Below are positions 1 to 7,858 of a stretch of DNA of 64,000 nt, piece by piece (positions within the stretch are counted from its first letter, which is position 1; every line of letters begins with the position of its first letter). Where the stretch lies: positions 5,920,001 to 5,984,000 of the forward strand of contig NZ_CP106793.1 of the NCBI RefSeq assembly GCF_025642135.1, in the 5' to 3' direction. The position numbers and the translations under genes were made by a program. The stretch is from Streptomyces cynarae. Lineage in GTDB: Bacteria; Actinomycetota; Actinomycetes; Streptomycetales; Streptomycetaceae. The notes beneath the pieces are model-generated. The model was not told the DNA's origin. It was given only the letters and a program-made list of their open reading frames with translations, and searched no databases.

Positions 1-1211
1 CCGGCGAAGAGTTCGACACGGCCACAGGGCTGCCCGACTCGATGGTCGAGAAGGCAGCTTCCATGACCTGGTACGCCTTCGCTCTGAAGTACTTGGCCAT
101 GAAGTGGCCTCACGCAGCGCCGAACACGCGCAACGGGATCAATGAGGCCCTGACCGCCGTAACGATGGCCCTTCTCGACGATCGCCCGGGGCAGCCGTCC
201 GAGGAACTGATCAGGAAGGCGCTCCGCAGCTGGGCCTTCGTCCTTCCCGCTCCGGACGAGCGCGAATTGCCGACCGAGATCGCGAACACCTTGCACTGGG
301 TGGCCAAGGCGTCGCGCCCGCTCTCGGACCTCGGTGACGCCGCGATCGGCAGGGCCGTCCTGGACTCGCTCAAGCTGAAGCTCGACGGGACGGCGGCGGC
401 CGCGGAGACCGTCCGGCGTAAGCGTCGGACACTCGTCAACGCGATGCACTACGCGGTGGACCTCGGGGAGTTCAAGGAGAACCCGATTACGGGCATCCGC
501 TGGAAGAAGCCGAAGGTCGCCGGGGAGGTCGATCCTCGGGTGGTCGCCAATCCCGAGCAGGCTCGTTCCCTGCTGACTGCGGTCTCGTACGTTGGCGGGT
601 ACGGCCGCGCGCGTGGTCGCCGACTCGTCGGCCTGTTCGCCTGCATGTACTACGGCGCTCTGCGCCCGGCTGAGGCCATCGGCCTCACCAGCGCAGACCT
701 GAAGCTGCCCGAAAGCGGCTGGGGGACGGCACTCCTGCACCGGACGCGCCCCAGTGTCGGCAAGCAGTGGACAGACTCAGGCGAGACCCACGACGACCGA
801 GGCCTGAAGAACCGACCGGCGGAGGAGGTCCGACCCGTACCGATTCCGCCGCAGCTCGTCGCCATCCTCCGGCAGCACCTCGCCACCTTCGGCACCGCCG
901 AGGACGGGCGGCTGTTCGCCAACGAGCGCGGGGGAGTGGTCGGCTCCTCGACGTACTACCGCGTCTGGCAGGAGGCCCGTGCGTTGGCGCTCCCGCCGGC
1001 CGCGGTCGCCTCCCCGCTCGCTGCTCGGCCGTACGATCTCCGGCACTCGGCCCTGTCGACCTGGCTCAACTCCGGGGTGGATCCCACCGAGGTCGCCGAA
1101 CGCGCTGGCAACAGTGTTGAGGTCCTGTTGAGCCGCTACGCCAAGTGCATCGATGGACGGCAGGACATCGCCAACCGCAAGATCGAAGAGCTATTGCGCG
1201 AATACGAGTGA
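1..1211 (+). CDS. Tyrosine recombinase/integrase, 5' end outside window
   Basis: Site-specific recombinase of the kind that moves actinomycete integrative elements. The frame is open from the window edge, so the N-terminus is missing; the first internal ATG is at 42. Numbering from that ATG, the C-terminal catalytic domain has the first Arg in ALRPAE, the box II sequence YDLRHSALSTWL with the second Arg, and the nucleophile Tyr366 in AGNSVEVLLSRYAK. The usual box II His is Tyr and the residue before the Tyr box is Asn instead of His; from memory both are common in actinomycete integrases. The gene reads towards tRNA-Arg at 2907-2978, its probable target. An AICE-type element is likelier than a phage because no phage structural gene is visible, but most of the element lies outside. 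Confidence 0.9.
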   Translation, partial: GEEFDTATGLPDSMVEKAASMTWYAFALKYLAMKWPHAAPNTRNGINEALTAVTMALLDDRPGQPSEELIRKALRSWAFVLPAPDERELPTEIANTLHWVAKASRPLSDLGDAAIGRAVLDSLKLKLDGTAAAAETVRRKRRTLVNAMHYAVDLGEFKENPITGIRWKKPKVAGEVDPRVVANPEQARSLLTAVSYVGGYGRARGRRLVGLFACMYYGALRPAEAIGLTSADLKLPESGWGTALLHRTRPSVGKQWTDSGETHDDRGLKNRPAEEVRPVPIPPQLVAILRQHLATFGTAEDGRLFANERGGVVGSSTYYRVWQEARALALPPAAVASPLAARPYDLRHSALSTWLNSGVDPTEVAERAGNSVEVLLSRYAKCIDGRQDIANRKIEELLREYE

Positions 1212-1233
1212 GCACGGGTGTTGCTTCACTCAT

Positions 1234-1259
1234 AGGTCCCCGGATCAGTCCGGGGACCT
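1234..1259 (+). terminator. Hairpin terminator after integrase
   Basis: Perfect 11-bp stem (AGGTCCCCGGA paired with its complement) with a TCAG loop, starting 23 bp after the integrase stop codon and followed by TTCGCCTT. It should end the integrase transcript. Confidence 0.75.
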
Positions 1260-1416
1260 TCGCCTTGCTCGGGGCTCCCGGGACGATGCACACGCTTGCC
1301 CACGCACCATCTCTGATCTCCCCGTGAACTCCCGGCCGTGTTGAACGGAGGGGCGTCCTGCGTGGGCATCATGATGGACAGGCGCCGACCGGATGCCGAT
1401 GGAGAGGGGACTTGGC

Positions 1417-1725
1417 ATGTTCGGGCTGTTTGTGCGATTCACCTGCAAGGACGAAGCGGCGGCGACCGCGTTTGATGAGTTGGTGGCACGGACTGGTGAG
1501 CAGATCCGGGCGAACGAGCCTGCGACGGTGATTTACGCAGTACACCGTGTTGATGGCCGTCCCTTGCAGCGCGCGTTCTACGAGCTCTATCGGGACAAGG
1601 CGGCTTTCGATGAGCACGAGTCGAAGGACTACGTACGTGCCTTCCTCTCCGAGCGGGACAAGTACGTCTCCGCCACGGAGGTTGACCGACTGGACTTCGT
1701 CTCTGGCAAGGGTGTGGAGTACTGA
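1417..1725 (+). CDS. ABM-fold (antibiotic biosynthesis monooxygenase-like) protein
   Basis: A 102-residue protein of the small alpha/beta-barrel ABM type. It starts MFGLFVRFTCKD (first beta strand) and continues through a helix to VIYAVHRVDG and RAFYELYRDKAAFDEHE, the usual strand-helix pattern ending in an aromatic-rich 'Y..K.AF..H' motif. ATG 1417 is chosen over ATG 1393 because GGAGAGGGGA at 1401-1410 gives a well-placed ribosome-binding site. Family members include quinol monooxygenases and stress proteins; the substrate cannot be told from sequence. It lies between the integrase and tRNA-Arg and so may be cargo of the integrated element or host DNA carried in. Confidence 0.7.
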   Translation: MFGLFVRFTCKDEAAATAFDELVARTGEQIRANEPATVIYAVHRVDGRPLQRAFYELYRDKAAFDEHESKDYVRAFLSERDKYVSATEVDRLDFVSGKGVEY

Positions 1726-1957
1726 GCGCTATCGGCCAGCGAGGCCTCTGGCCGGTGGCGGTCTACGGCCTCACCGGCTCCTGACTGCGGCGTGTTGTTG
1801 CAGGTGATCAGGAGAGCCGCGATCTGAGTGTGTCGGAGGTGTGTCGCGAACACCACCTGGAGATCTGCGGGCAGCGCTTCGGCTCCGAACTCAGACCCGC
1901 GTGCAGCTGTCAAGTCACGAACATCCGCGACATGACAGAGACAGGGAAAACCCCAAC

Positions 1958-1984
1958 GCTCGAACGAGGTAGAAAAGTTCGAGC
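1958..1984 (+). promoter_or_regulatory. Inverted repeat upstream of secreted protein gene
   Basis: Perfect 8-bp inverted repeat GCTCGAAC / GTTCGAGC separated by 11 nt, ending 14 nt before the ATG at 1999. It could be an operator or a leader hairpin. It resembles an SOS box in its half-sites, but the actinobacterial LexA site has a 4-nt spacer, so LexA binding is not claimed. Confidence 0.35.
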
Positions 1985-1998
1985 TCAGGGAGCTTCTC

Positions 1999-2361
1999 AT
2001 GACAACGACGCACACCTCTCGGACGCGGCATCTTCTGGTGCTCGCCGCCTCGACCGCCCTGGCTGCGGGAGGCACGCTGTTGCCCACCAGCGCATTCGCC
2101 GCTACGACGACACCGCACACCGGCACCGCAACCACGATCGCAGCTCACGACGGTCACGGCGACCACGGCAAGGGCGACAAGGGCGATACCGATTCGTATC
2201 CGTACCCCGAATGGCAGCCCAATTCGTACTACCCCGATTCGTACCCCGGCTGGCCCCCTGCCCCCCAGATCACTATTGTTAAGCGGGTCGTCCTGGACCT
2301 GACTCCCACATGCTCCACTCGGTGGGCGCTGCACTGCCGTGCTCATGTTGTGCTCGGATGA
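1999..2361 (+). CDS. Small secreted His/Asp/Pro-rich protein, possibly altered at its C-terminus
   Basis: 120 residues beginning with a clear Sec signal peptide: basic MTTTHTSRTRH, hydrophobic LLVLAASTALAAGGTLL, and cleavage site SAFA-A near residues 32-36. The mature part has a charged stretch rich in His, Gly, Asp and Lys (HDGHGDHGKGDKGD) and then a Tyr/Pro/Trp stretch. After QITIV (about residue 94) composition changes abruptly to KRVVLDLTPTCSTRWALH, which looks like an arbitrary frame, so the true gene may be truncated or fused at a junction near 2275. AGGGAG at 1987-1992 is the ribosome-binding site. No function is recognised; the His/Asp run could bind metal. Confidence 0.55.
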   Translation: MTTTHTSRTRHLLVLAASTALAAGGTLLPTSAFAATTTPHTGTATTIAAHDGHGDHGKGDKGDTDSYPYPEWQPNSYYPDSYPGWPPAPQITIVKRVVLDLTPTCSTRWALHCRAHVVLG

Positions 2362-2849
2362 GCCGGATGCCACAGTCGAAGGTGATCGCGGGAGGTTTCC
2401 TCTGAAACTTACCGAAAAAACTATTGACTCGTGGCGCCTGGTGTGCATCGTGGTTAGTAGGCCATAACACCGAAAGAGTTGCAAAGTCGATGAGGACGTC
2501 TAGTCGGCGTAGTGACTTGGACAGGATGTGGTTCAGGCCCCCGGCAAGCCGGCGCGATACCGAGGCGACAGTGACGACTGAAGCTTCAGGACACGCGCAG
2601 TACTACCGGGGACTGTTTTTTGCCCTCAGGGCGCGGCCGCTGCACTGTGCTCTACCGCAACGGTCAGCCGACCGAGATCGGCTGCTGGGGGTCACCGCCG
2701 ATCAACCGACCCTCAGGCCCCTGGGCTTGTCCGGGGCCTTGCCGTTTGCCGGGGCTGACCTGGGCAGACGCCTCAAGATCCTGTCCACGAATAGTCCACA
2801 GACGCCGACATGCGGCCGCTTCGGGCGGCATACGCCTGCACAAACACGA
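2362..2849. other. Gene-poor stretch at probable element boundary
   Basis: About 490 bp without a convincing gene. The part around 2400-2560 is visibly less G+C-rich than the flanks. Frames open here (for example 2424-2879 and 2620-2967) have implausible composition and run through the tRNA terminator. A short in-frame piece, CTVLYRNGQPTEIGCWG near 2645-2695, looks protein-like and may be a gene remnant. The closely spaced GTCCAC hexamers around 2785-2800 are also noted. The region probably holds decayed element sequence next to the attachment site. Confidence 0.4.
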
Positions 2850-2887
2850 AGACCCCGGCCTCAGCGTTTCCGCTGGTGACGGGGTCT
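2850..2887 (-). terminator. Hairpin terminator of tRNA-Arg
   Basis: Perfect outer stem AGACCCCG/CGGGGTCT (2850-2857 with 2880-2887) with an inner CAGCG/CGCTG pair. On the minus strand it is followed by TTCGTGTTTG. It begins 20 bp past the tRNA 3' end. Confidence 0.7.
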
Positions 2888-2906
2888 CTGGGCACCTCAT
2901 ACAGGG

Positions 2907-2978
2907 TGCCCCCGGCAGGATTCGAACCTGCGCACACGGCTCCGGAGGCCGTTGCTCTATCCCCTGAGCTACGGGGGC
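2907..2978 (-). tRNA. tRNA-Arg(CCG)
   Basis: Read on the minus strand, a 7-bp acceptor stem (GCCCCCG with CGGGGGC), a D arm containing TAGCTCAGGGG, an anticodon stem ACGGC/GCCGT around loop CTCCGGA with anticodon CCG, and a T arm with GGTTCGAATCC. The discriminator is A and CCA is not encoded. The 3' end faces the integrase side, as expected if the gene is the attachment site of the integrated element. From memory, an AICE uses tRNA-Arg at this locus in S. coelicolor. Confidence 0.95.
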
Positions 2979-3135
2979 GTGTCTCGCGCTGCTGCGCTGA
3001 CGGGTAGAACCCTACCAGCTCCTTCGTGGTGGTCATGAACCGTTTGCTGGGGGCTCCGGCGTCGCGGCTCGCCCGGACGGGGCGGAAGTGGGGAAAACCC
3101 GGACGCGGCCCCCTGGGGCGACCTACTCTCGAGTT

Positions 3136-3636
3136 GTGCCAGGCGCGTCCGGCCGGGTGCTTGTTGTGGACGACAACAAGGTCATCCGGCAGCTGATCAG
3201 GGTCAACCTCGAGCTGGAGGGTATCGAGGTCGTGACCGCCGCCGACGGTGCCGAGTGTCTGGACGTCGTGCATCAGGTGCGGCCCGATGTCGTCACCCTG
3301 GACGTCGTCATGCCTCGGCTCGACGGGTTGCGGACGGCAGCGCGGCTTCGTGCCGATCCGCGGACCCGGAAGCTGCCCCTCGCCATCATCAGTGCCTGTT
3401 CGCAGTCCGAGGTCGAGAGCGGCCTCGATGTCGGCGTCGACGCCTTTCTCGCCAAGCCCTTCGAGCCGTCCGAACTCGTCCAGCTCGTGAAGGACTTGCT
3501 CGAGCGCGGTCCTCAGGTCGGCCGGCACCACCAGCAGCAGAGCGGTCGAGACCTCCACGGCGCGTCCGACTCCGGTGCCGCAGATCGCGTCGAGCCCGCC
3601 GGGCACGCCCCCCACGCCGGGCAGCCGGGCGGCTGA
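3136..3636 (+). CDS. Single-domain response regulator
   Basis: A CheY-like receiver domain (about residues 5-120 of 166): acidic pair in VLVVDDN, phosphorylatable Asp56 in VVTLDVVMP, switch region IISAC and Lys in AKPFEP. There is no DNA-binding output domain. GTG 3136 is chosen because it gives the compact start MPGASGRVLVVDD; a TACTCT hexamer about 7 nt upstream suggests a leaderless mRNA. An earlier GTG at 3088 would add 16 unconserved residues. The last 45 residues are low-complexity (His, Gln, Gly, Pro) and may come from loss of an earlier stop. No kinase is adjacent; the target is unknown. Confidence 0.8.
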   Translation: MPGASGRVLVVDDNKVIRQLIRVNLELEGIEVVTAADGAECLDVVHQVRPDVVTLDVVMPRLDGLRTAARLRADPRTRKLPLAIISACSQSEVESGLDVGVDAFLAKPFEPSELVQLVKDLLERGPQVGRHHQQQSGRDLHGASDSGAADRVEPAGHAPHAGQPGG

Positions 3637-3690
3637 GGCAACCCCTCCCCGCACGCCACCCCCGGCAACCGCGAGCCACCAGACATGCCT

Positions 3691-3815
3691 GCCGGGCAAC
3701 CGAGCCGCCACGCAAGCCACTGAACTGCCACGCAGGCCGCTGGGTAACCGAGCCGCCCCGCAGGCCCGCCGGGCAACCGAGCCGCCCCCCAGCCCCGCCA
3801 GGCAACCAAACCGCC
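3691..3815. repeat. Four degenerate 19-bp direct repeats
   Basis: Copies of GCCGGGCAACCGAGCCGCC at 3691-3709, 3739-3757 (two changes), 3768-3786 (identical to the first) and 3797-3815 (a few changes), spaced 48, 29 and 29 bp. They lie between the response regulator and the ArgS-like gene, in a C-rich stretch with no other feature. Confidence 0.7.
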
Positions 3816-3910
3816 CAAATGCACCCCCGCCCCACCACCCCCGTCCACATCCCGGACCCCAGCGGAAACAACTCGCCTACCCACCCCCCTCCTCCCCTAC
3901 CCTTGTCCCC

Positions 3911-4990
3911 GTGACCCCCGTCGAGCTGTCCAGTACCGTGCTGCACGCGGTGCGTCGTGCCATTGACGTGGGGGAACTCAGTGTGCCGGTGCCCGCACGT
4001 GCGGTGGTCACTCCGCCCGGGCCCGGTGGGCGTGGGGACTACGCCACCAACATCGCCCTTCAGTTGGCCCGTCCCGCCGGGCGTCCGGCCCTACAGGTCG
4101 CCGAGATTCTCCGGCCCCACCTCCGTGACACCGTCGGCGTCGCCGATGTCGAGATCACCGGGCCGGGCTTCCTCAACATCCACCTCGACCAGGGCACCGC
4201 CACCGCCGCCCTCGTCCGCCAGATCCTGGACGACCACAAGAACACCGATCGCCACAGCAACACCGATTGCCACAGCGACACCCATCGCCACAGCAACACC
4301 GATTGCCACAGCGACACCCATCGCCACAACAACACCTACGGCCACAGCAACGTCCTCGACGGCGCCGTCATCCCCCTCCGCATCCCCTACGACATCCGCG
4401 CCGAAGTCGTAGCCGACACCCTCGTGCGGATCATCGCCACCCAGGGCGGACGCGCCGAGGTCGATCATGCGCGTCCCGGTGAACCCGTCGATCTCCGGCC
4501 CGTTCCCGCGCCCGAGGACCCCACCCCGCTCGGACCCGACGCCGCCCGTTGGGCCCTTCTCCACCCCGCCGCCCACGACCGGCCCCGGATCACGGCCGAC
4601 CATCTCCTCCAGCGCGAGAGCAACCCCCTCTTCCGGGTCCGCTACGCCCACTCCCGCGCCCGCGCCCTTGTCCGCAACGCCGCACGACTGGACTTCACCG
4701 CCGCCCCCGGCGACGTACCCGACGCGACCGCCGCGCCCCTCACCCGCGCCCTCGCCGAGTACCCCACCGCCCTCGCCCAGGCGGCCGCCCACCGTGCGCC
4801 CGATCGGCTCGCCCGGCACCTCGTCGCCGTCGCCGACGGACTGCTCGCCTTTCAGCACACCGTTCTTCCGCTCGGCGAGGAGAAACCCTCGGCCGCCCAC
4901 CGCGCCCGGCTCGCTCTCGCCGAAGCCGCCGGGACGGTGCTGGCCGGCGGCCTGTCCCTGCTCGGTATCAGTGCACCCGATTACCTGTGA
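3911..4990 (+). CDS. ArgS-related anticodon-binding protein (NrtL-type)
   Basis: 359 residues. The N-terminal third resembles the additional domain of arginyl-tRNA synthetase (TPVELSSTVLHAV, GDYATNIALQLA, DVEITGPGFLNIHL); the C-terminal 110 residues resemble the DALR anticodon-binding domain (NPLFRVRYAHSRARALVRNAA to the end). The class I catalytic core with HIGH and KMSKS is absent, so it cannot charge tRNA by itself. The annotation name NrtL is from memory. A start at GTG 3911 places the conserved domain at the N-terminus. An 18-bp tandem repeat is inserted at residues 111-146. It sits upstream of lysA and close to tRNA-Arg(CCG), and may bind or sense tRNA-Arg; that role is inferred. Confidence 0.8.
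   Translation: MTPVELSSTVLHAVRRAIDVGELSVPVPARAVVTPPGPGGRGDYATNIALQLARPAGRPALQVAEILRPHLRDTVGVADVEITGPGFLNIHLDQGTATAALVRQILDDHKNTDRHSNTDCHSDTHRHSNTDCHSDTHRHNNTYGHSNVLDGAVIPLRIPYDIRAEVVADTLVRIIATQGGRAEVDHARPGEPVDLRPVPAPEDPTPLGPDAARWALLHPAAHDRPRITADHLLQRESNPLFRVRYAHSRARALVRNAARLDFTAAPGDVPDATAAPLTRALAEYPTALAQAAAHRAPDRLARHLVAVADGLLAFQHTVLPLGEEKPSAAHRARLALAEAAGTVLAGGLSLLGISAPDYL
4241..4348 (+). repeat. Six in-frame 18-bp tandem repeats in the ArgS-like gene
   Basis: Six contiguous 18-bp units encode NTDRHS, NTDCHS, DTHRHS, NTDCHS, DTHRHN and NTYGHS (residues 111-146). Units 2 and 4 are identical, and units 3 and 5 differ by one base, indicating a 36-bp duplication on top of the 18-bp period. The units keep the reading frame. 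The segment is rich in His, Asp, Asn, Thr and Cys and is probably a variable, exposed linker. Confidence 0.95.
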
Positions 4991-5006
4991 GAGAGCCTGA
5001 CCAGTC

Positions 5007-6398
5007 ATGAGCCGTTCCGCGCACCCCGCCGGGCCCCGCCACGCCGACGTCCTGCCCGAGGGCCACTACTCCGCCCCGCCAACCGACCTCAACGCCCTCG
5101 ACCCCAAGGTGTGGGCGCAGACCGTCACGCGTGACGCGCACGGTGTCGTCACCGTCGGCGGTATCGACGTCAAGACGCTCGCCGAGCGGTTCGGCACCCC
5201 GGCCTACTTCATCGACGAGGCCGACTTCCGGACCCGCGCCCGCGCGTGGCGTACCGCCTTCGGGCCGGACGCCGACGTGTTCTACGCCGGGAAGGCGTTC
5301 CTGTCCCGCGCCGTCGTGCGTTGGCTGTACGAGGAAGGGCTCAACCTCGACGTCTGCTCCGGTGGTGAGCTCTCCACCGCCCTCGCCGGCGGTATGCCCG
5401 CCGACCGCATCGCCTTCCACGGCAACAACAAGTCCGTCGAGGAGATCACCAAGGCCGTCGAAGCCGGTGTCGGGCGGATCGTCCTCGACTCCTTCCAGGA
5501 GATCGTGCGGGTCGCGCACATCGCCTCGTCCATGGGCAAGCGGCAGCGCGTCCAGATCCGCGTGACCGTCGGCGTCGAGGCGCACACCCACGAGTTCATC
5601 GCCACCGCCCACGAGGACCAGAAGTTCGGCATCCCGCTCGCCGACGGTCAGGCCGCCGAAGCCGTACGCCGTGCCCTTCAGCTCGACGGGCTCGAACTCA
5701 TCGGGATCCACTCCCACATCGGGTCGCAGATCTTCGACATGTCCGGGTTCGAGGTCGCCGCCCACCGGGTTGTGGGGCTGCTCAGGGACATTCGCGACGA
5801 GCACGGTGTCGAGCTGCCCGAGATCGACCTCGGCGGCGGCCTCGGCATCGCCTACACCAGCGACGACGACCCCCGTGAGCCCCACGAGATCGCCAAGGCC
5901 CTCACCGAGATCGTTTCGCGCGAGTGCGAGGGCGCCCGTCTGCGCACGCCCCGTATCTCCGTCGAGCCGGGCCGTGCCATCGTCGGGCCGACCGCCTTCA
6001 CCCTCTACGAGGTCGGCACCATCAAGCCGCTCCAGGGACTGCGTACGTATGTCTCCGTCGACGGCGGCATGTCCGACAACATCCGCACCGCGCTCTACGA
6101 CGCCGAGTACAGCGTCTGTCTGGCCTCGCGCACCTCGGACGCGGAGCCGATGCTGGTCCGCATCGTCGGCAAGCACTGCGAGAGCGGGGACATCGTGGTG
6201 CGGGACGCCTTCCTGCCCGCCGATCTGGCGCCCGGTGACCTCATCGCCGTACCTGCCACCGGCGCCTACTGCCGGTCCATGGCCAGCAACTACAACCACG
6301 CGCTCCGCCCGCCCGTCGTCGCCGTGGCCGACGGAGACGCCCGGGTCATCGTCCGCCGTGAGACGGAGGACGACCTGCTGCGTCTCGACGTCGGGTGA
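5007..6398 (+). CDS. lysA: Diaminopimelate decarboxylase
   Basis: 463 residues, the normal size for actinobacterial LysA, the PLP enzyme that decarboxylates meso-diaminopimelate to L-lysine. The PLP Lys is Lys96 in [15 protein letters not shown] (235-241), DLGGGLGI (275-281) and EPGR (320-323) bind the phosphate and cofactor, and Cys391 in CESGD is the active-site Cys from the partner subunit. It starts 16 bp after the ArgS-like gene, probably co-transcribed, and is followed by a terminator and then the threonine genes, which share the aspartate pathway. Confidence 0.97.
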   Translation: MSRSAHPAGPRHADVLPEGHYSAPPTDLNALDPKVWAQTVTRDAHGVVTVGGIDVKTLAERFGTPAYFIDEADFRTRARAWRTAFGPDADVFYAGKAFLSRAVVRWLYEEGLNLDVCSGGELSTALAGGMPADRIAFHGNNKSVEEITKAVEAGVGRIVLDSFQEIVRVAHIASSMGKRQRVQIRVTVGVEAHTHEFIATAHEDQKFGIPLADGQAAEAVRRALQLDGLELIGIHSHIGSQIFDMSGFEVAAHRVVGLLRDIRDEHGVELPEIDLGGGLGIAYTSDDDPREPHEIAKALTEIVSRECEGARLRTPRISVEPGRAIVGPTAFTLYEVGTIKPLQGLRTYVSVDGGMSDNIRTALYDAEYSVCLASRTSDAEPMLVRIVGKHCESGDIVVRDAFLPADLAPGDLIAVPATGAYCRSMASNYNHALRPPVVAVADGDARVIVRRETEDDLLRLDVG

Positions 6399-6426
6399 GG
6401 CGCACCGCGTGACGAGCCCACGGACA

Positions 6427-6454
6427 CGGCGGAAGATCTTCCGGTCTTCCGCCG
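6427..6454 (+). terminator. Hairpin after lysA
   Basis: Perfect 10-bp stem CGGCGGAAGA / TCTTCCGCCG with an 8-nt loop, 29 bp downstream of the lysA stop codon. It separates lysA from the hom-thrC-thrB group. Confidence 0.65.
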
Positions 6455-6559
6455 CCGACAAAATGAAATAAACGTCTCACGATCCGGACCAAGGGCAGAA
6501 ACTCCCGTCCGGTGAGTGAGACTGGTCGAACCGTAGACCGCATGAGGAAACGAGGTCGG

Positions 6560-7852
6560 ATGATGCGTACGCGTCCGCTGAAGGTGGCGCTGCTGGGCTG
6601 TGGGGTTGTCGGCTCAGAGGTGGCGCGCATCATGACGACGCACGCCGACGACCTCGCCGCTCGGATCGGCGCGCCCGTGGAGCTCGCGGGCGTGGCCGTG
6701 CGGCGGCCCTCCAAGGTCCGGGAGGGCATCGACCCCGCCCTCGTCACCACCGACGCCACCGCCCTCGTCAAACGGGGGGACATCGACGTGGTGGTGGAGG
6801 TGATCGGCGGGATCGAGCCCGCCCGGACCCTCATCACCACCGCCTTCGACCACGGCGCCTCGGTCGTCTCCGCGAACAAGGCCCTCCTCGCCCAGGACGG
6901 GGCCGCCCTCCACGCGGCCGCCGAGGAGCACGGCAAGGACCTGTACTACGAGGCCGCCGTCGCCGGTGCCATCCCGCTGATCCGGCCGCTGCGCGAGTCC
7001 CTGGCCGGTGACAAGGTCAACCGGGTGCTCGGCATCGTCAACGGGACGACCAACTTCATCCTCGACAAGATGGACTCCACCGGCGCCGGGTACCAGGAGG
7101 CCCTCGACGAGGCCACCGCCCTGGGGTACGCGGAGGCCGACCCCACCGCCGACGTCGAGGGGTTCGACGCGGCCGCCAAGGCCGCCATCCTCGCCGGGAT
7201 CGCCTTCCACACGCGCGTGCGTCTCGACGACGTCTACCGCGAGGGCATGACCGAGGTCACCGCGGCCGACTTCGCCTCCGCCAAGCAGATGGGCTGCACC
7301 ATCAAGCTGCTCGCCATCTGTGAGCGGGCCGCCGACGGGGGCTCGGTCACCGCGCGCGTGCACCCCGCCATGATTCCGCTGACCCACCCGCTCGCCTCCG
7401 TGCGCGGCGCGTACAACGCCGTCTTCGTGGAGTCCGACGCCGCCGGTCAGCTCATGTTCTACGGTCCGGGCGCCGGCGGTGCGCCGACGGCCTCCGCCGT
7501 TCTCGGCGATCTCGTCGCGGTGTGCCGCAACCGGCTCAGCGGCGCCACCGGGCCCGGCGAGTCCGCGTACGCCGCCCTGCCGGTGTCGCCCATGGGCGAC
7601 GTCGTCACCAGGTATCACATCAGCCTGGACGTCGCCGACAAACCGGGCGTTCTCGCCCAGGTCGCCACCGTCTTCGCCGAGCACGACGTCTCGATCGATA
7701 CGGTTCGTCAGCAGGGGAAGGACGGCGAGGCGTCCCTCGTCGTCGTCACCCACCGAGCGTCCGACGCCTCGCTCAGCGGGACCGTCGAGGCGCTGCGCAA
7801 GCTCGACACCGTGCGGGGTGTCGCCAGCATCATGCGGGTTGAAGGAGAGTAA
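6560..7852 (+). CDS. hom: Homoserine dehydrogenase
   Basis: 430 residues. It reduces aspartate semialdehyde to homoserine with NAD(P)H. The Rossmann motif GCGVVG is at residues 13-18; the catalytic domain contains VIGGIEPA, SANKALLA and NGTTNFIL; a C-terminal ACT domain (about 350-425, HISLDVADKPGVLAQVATVF) is the usual site of threonine feedback. Start 6560 gives MMRTRPLKVALLGCG with CGAGGTCGG just upstream; GTG 6512 would add 16 residues that do not look conserved. thrC follows after 6 bp. Older Streptomyces annotation calls this thrA, but no aspartokinase domain is present. Confidence 0.96.
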   Translation: MMRTRPLKVALLGCGVVGSEVARIMTTHADDLAARIGAPVELAGVAVRRPSKVREGIDPALVTTDATALVKRGDIDVVVEVIGGIEPARTLITTAFDHGASVVSANKALLAQDGAALHAAAEEHGKDLYYEAAVAGAIPLIRPLRESLAGDKVNRVLGIVNGTTNFILDKMDSTGAGYQEALDEATALGYAEADPTADVEGFDAAAKAAILAGIAFHTRVRLDDVYREGMTEVTAADFASAKQMGCTIKLLAICERAADGGSVTARVHPAMIPLTHPLASVRGAYNAVFVESDAAGQLMFYGPGAGGAPTASAVLGDLVAVCRNRLSGATGPGESAYAALPVSPMGDVVTRYHISLDVADKPGVLAQVATVFAEHDVSIDTVRQQGKDGEASLVVVTHRASDASLSGTVEALRKLDTVRGVASIMRVEGE

Positions 7853-7858
7853 CCAGCA

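Noticed and set aside
1958..1984. LexA (SOS) box upstream of the secreted-protein gene
   Set aside because: Half-sites resemble CGAAC/GTTCG, but the spacer is 11 nt instead of 4.
4060..4335. LLWRWVSLWQS-type repeat peptide on the minus strand
   Set aside because: It is only the reverse reading of the 18-bp tandem repeat in the ArgS-like gene.
4241..4348. Possible CRISPR array
   Set aside because: The units are contiguous with no spacers and stay in frame inside a coding sequence.
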